From a virus, in the IMG/VR virus record IMGVR_UViG_3300046311_000317, positions 1 to 24,495 of that record: a stretch of DNA of 24,495 bases, one strand, 5' to 3'. A program made the translations under genes and the position numbers. The notes beneath the pieces were generated by a model. It ran no database searches. It was not told the origin of the DNA and saw nothing but the letters and a program-made list of their open reading frames with translations. Positions 24,238-24,495 of the stretch are shown in pieces (position 1 is the stretch's first letter; each line of letters begins with the position of its first letter).

Positions 24238-24495
24238 TTAATAAACCTTTCCAGCTGGCTTATCTTTGTAGAAGATGTGTTGGCCGATTTTTCCAATTCG
24301 CTGTTTGTTCCAGTTTGGGTTGACATAGTCTGCATGATAATATAAAGCCTCTCTTAATCCATCAAGTCTGAAACCTTCAAGTAATACTTTCTTTGCTACT
24401 TCTTCACTCTCTTCGTACATCTTAGGATGTACTGGTCTAGTTTTATGGTTGGTTTCACAAAACCATGAAAACTGACATACCACCTTATCGTAGAA
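24238..24495 (-). CDS. SleB/CwlJ-type cell-wall hydrolase (5' end outside window)
   Basis: The frame is open to the window edge, so the start is missing; a GTG at 24483 is internal rather than a start. Visible residues read FYDKVVCQFSWFCETNHK, then ALYYHADYVNPNWNKQRIGK and IGQHIFYKDKPAG. The QFSW, ALYYHA-x-YVNPxW and IGxHIFY motifs are the C-terminal half of the Hydrolase_2 (SleB) family, enzymes that cut peptidoglycan glycan strands. The catalytic Glu is expected in the missing N-terminal part. In phages such enzymes serve as endolysins or release factors. It lies just upstream of a three-helix membrane protein, which would fit a lysis cassette, and of gp33. Confidence 0.82.
   Translation of the reverse strand, partial: FYDKVVCQFSWFCETNHKTRPVHPKMYEESEEVAKKVLLEGFRLDGLREALYYHADYVNPNWNKQRIGKIGQHIFYKDKPAGKVY

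Noticed and set aside
23952-24335. Longer membrane protein starting at 24335 or 24326
   Set aside because: It would overlap the recognisable SleB-type hydrolase by about 90-100 bases, and the added residues are low-complexity Ser/Thr; the ATG at 24233, just after the hydrolase stop, is more likely.
24238-24483. Hydrolase starting at GTG 24483
   Set aside because: The frame continues open to the window edge and the residues before GTG fit the SleB family, so the real start lies outside the window.
1-24495. tRNA genes, insertion sequences, CRISPR arrays
   Set aside because: I looked for cloverleaf-like segments, transposase motifs, terminal inverted repeats and regularly spaced repeats and saw none; the few gaps between genes are under 80 bases.

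Overview
This window is a stretch of a T4-like myovirus genome from the marine-type branch of that superfamily (the cyanophage and pelagiphage-like group). Three things support this. The order and sequence of the tail genes are T4-like. The gp33-gp59-gp32 replication/late-transcription cluster is present. The window also carries structural families typical of marine T4-like phages: a DUF4815-type structural protein, very large Asn/Thr/Ser-rich wedge proteins, and a SleB-type hydrolase. I see no photosynthesis or other auxiliary metabolic gene, so the host cannot be named. The sequence is AT-rich and extremely compact: most genes overlap by 1-8 bases or are a few bases apart, and no tRNA or CRISPR array is visible.

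Layout. Positions 1-16182 form a long minus-strand baseplate operon. Read in its own direction it encodes the tube cap gp48, wedge gp53, a gp27-like hub protein, gp5 (OB fold plus beta-helix spike, no lysozyme domain), gp25, gp6, a large wedge/structural protein at the place of T4 gp7, gp8, a 1502-residue DUF4815-type protein, and the start of another structural protein that leaves the window. Positions 16194-22115 form a divergent plus-strand operon encoding head-completion protein gp4, a conserved protein of uncertain role (possibly the gp2-type DNA end protector), a gp54-like tube initiator, gp26, a gp51-like protein and two tandem tape-measure/hub-like proteins. Positions 22112-24495 are minus strand again: a SleB-type cell-wall hydrolase (cut by the window edge), a small three-helix membrane protein, gp33, gp59 and gp32.

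How the genes work together. The minus operon supplies the wedges, central spike and tube cap. The plus operon supplies the hub assembly factors, the tube initiator and the length-determining/hub core proteins. The last block supplies ssDNA-binding, helicase loading, late transcription and probably lysis.

Main observations. (1) The gp51-like reading frame has no usable start. It lies in the -1 frame of gp26 and is preceded by a perfect T TTT TTT slippery heptamer, followed after 7 bases by a long imperfect stem-loop. This strongly suggests programmed -1 frameshifting making a gp26-gp51 fusion just upstream of the tape-measure-like genes, as for the gpG/gpGT chaperones of other tailed phages. 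(2) gp5 has no lysozyme, but the second tape-measure-like protein carries an M15-type peptidase domain, so the tail peptidoglycan-cutting activity appears to have moved. (3) The acidic C-terminus of gp32 lies in the +1 frame relative to its body. (4) A roughly 60-residue beta-rich module recurs in four different baseplate proteins. (5) The two tape-measure-like proteins look like diverged tandem duplicates.
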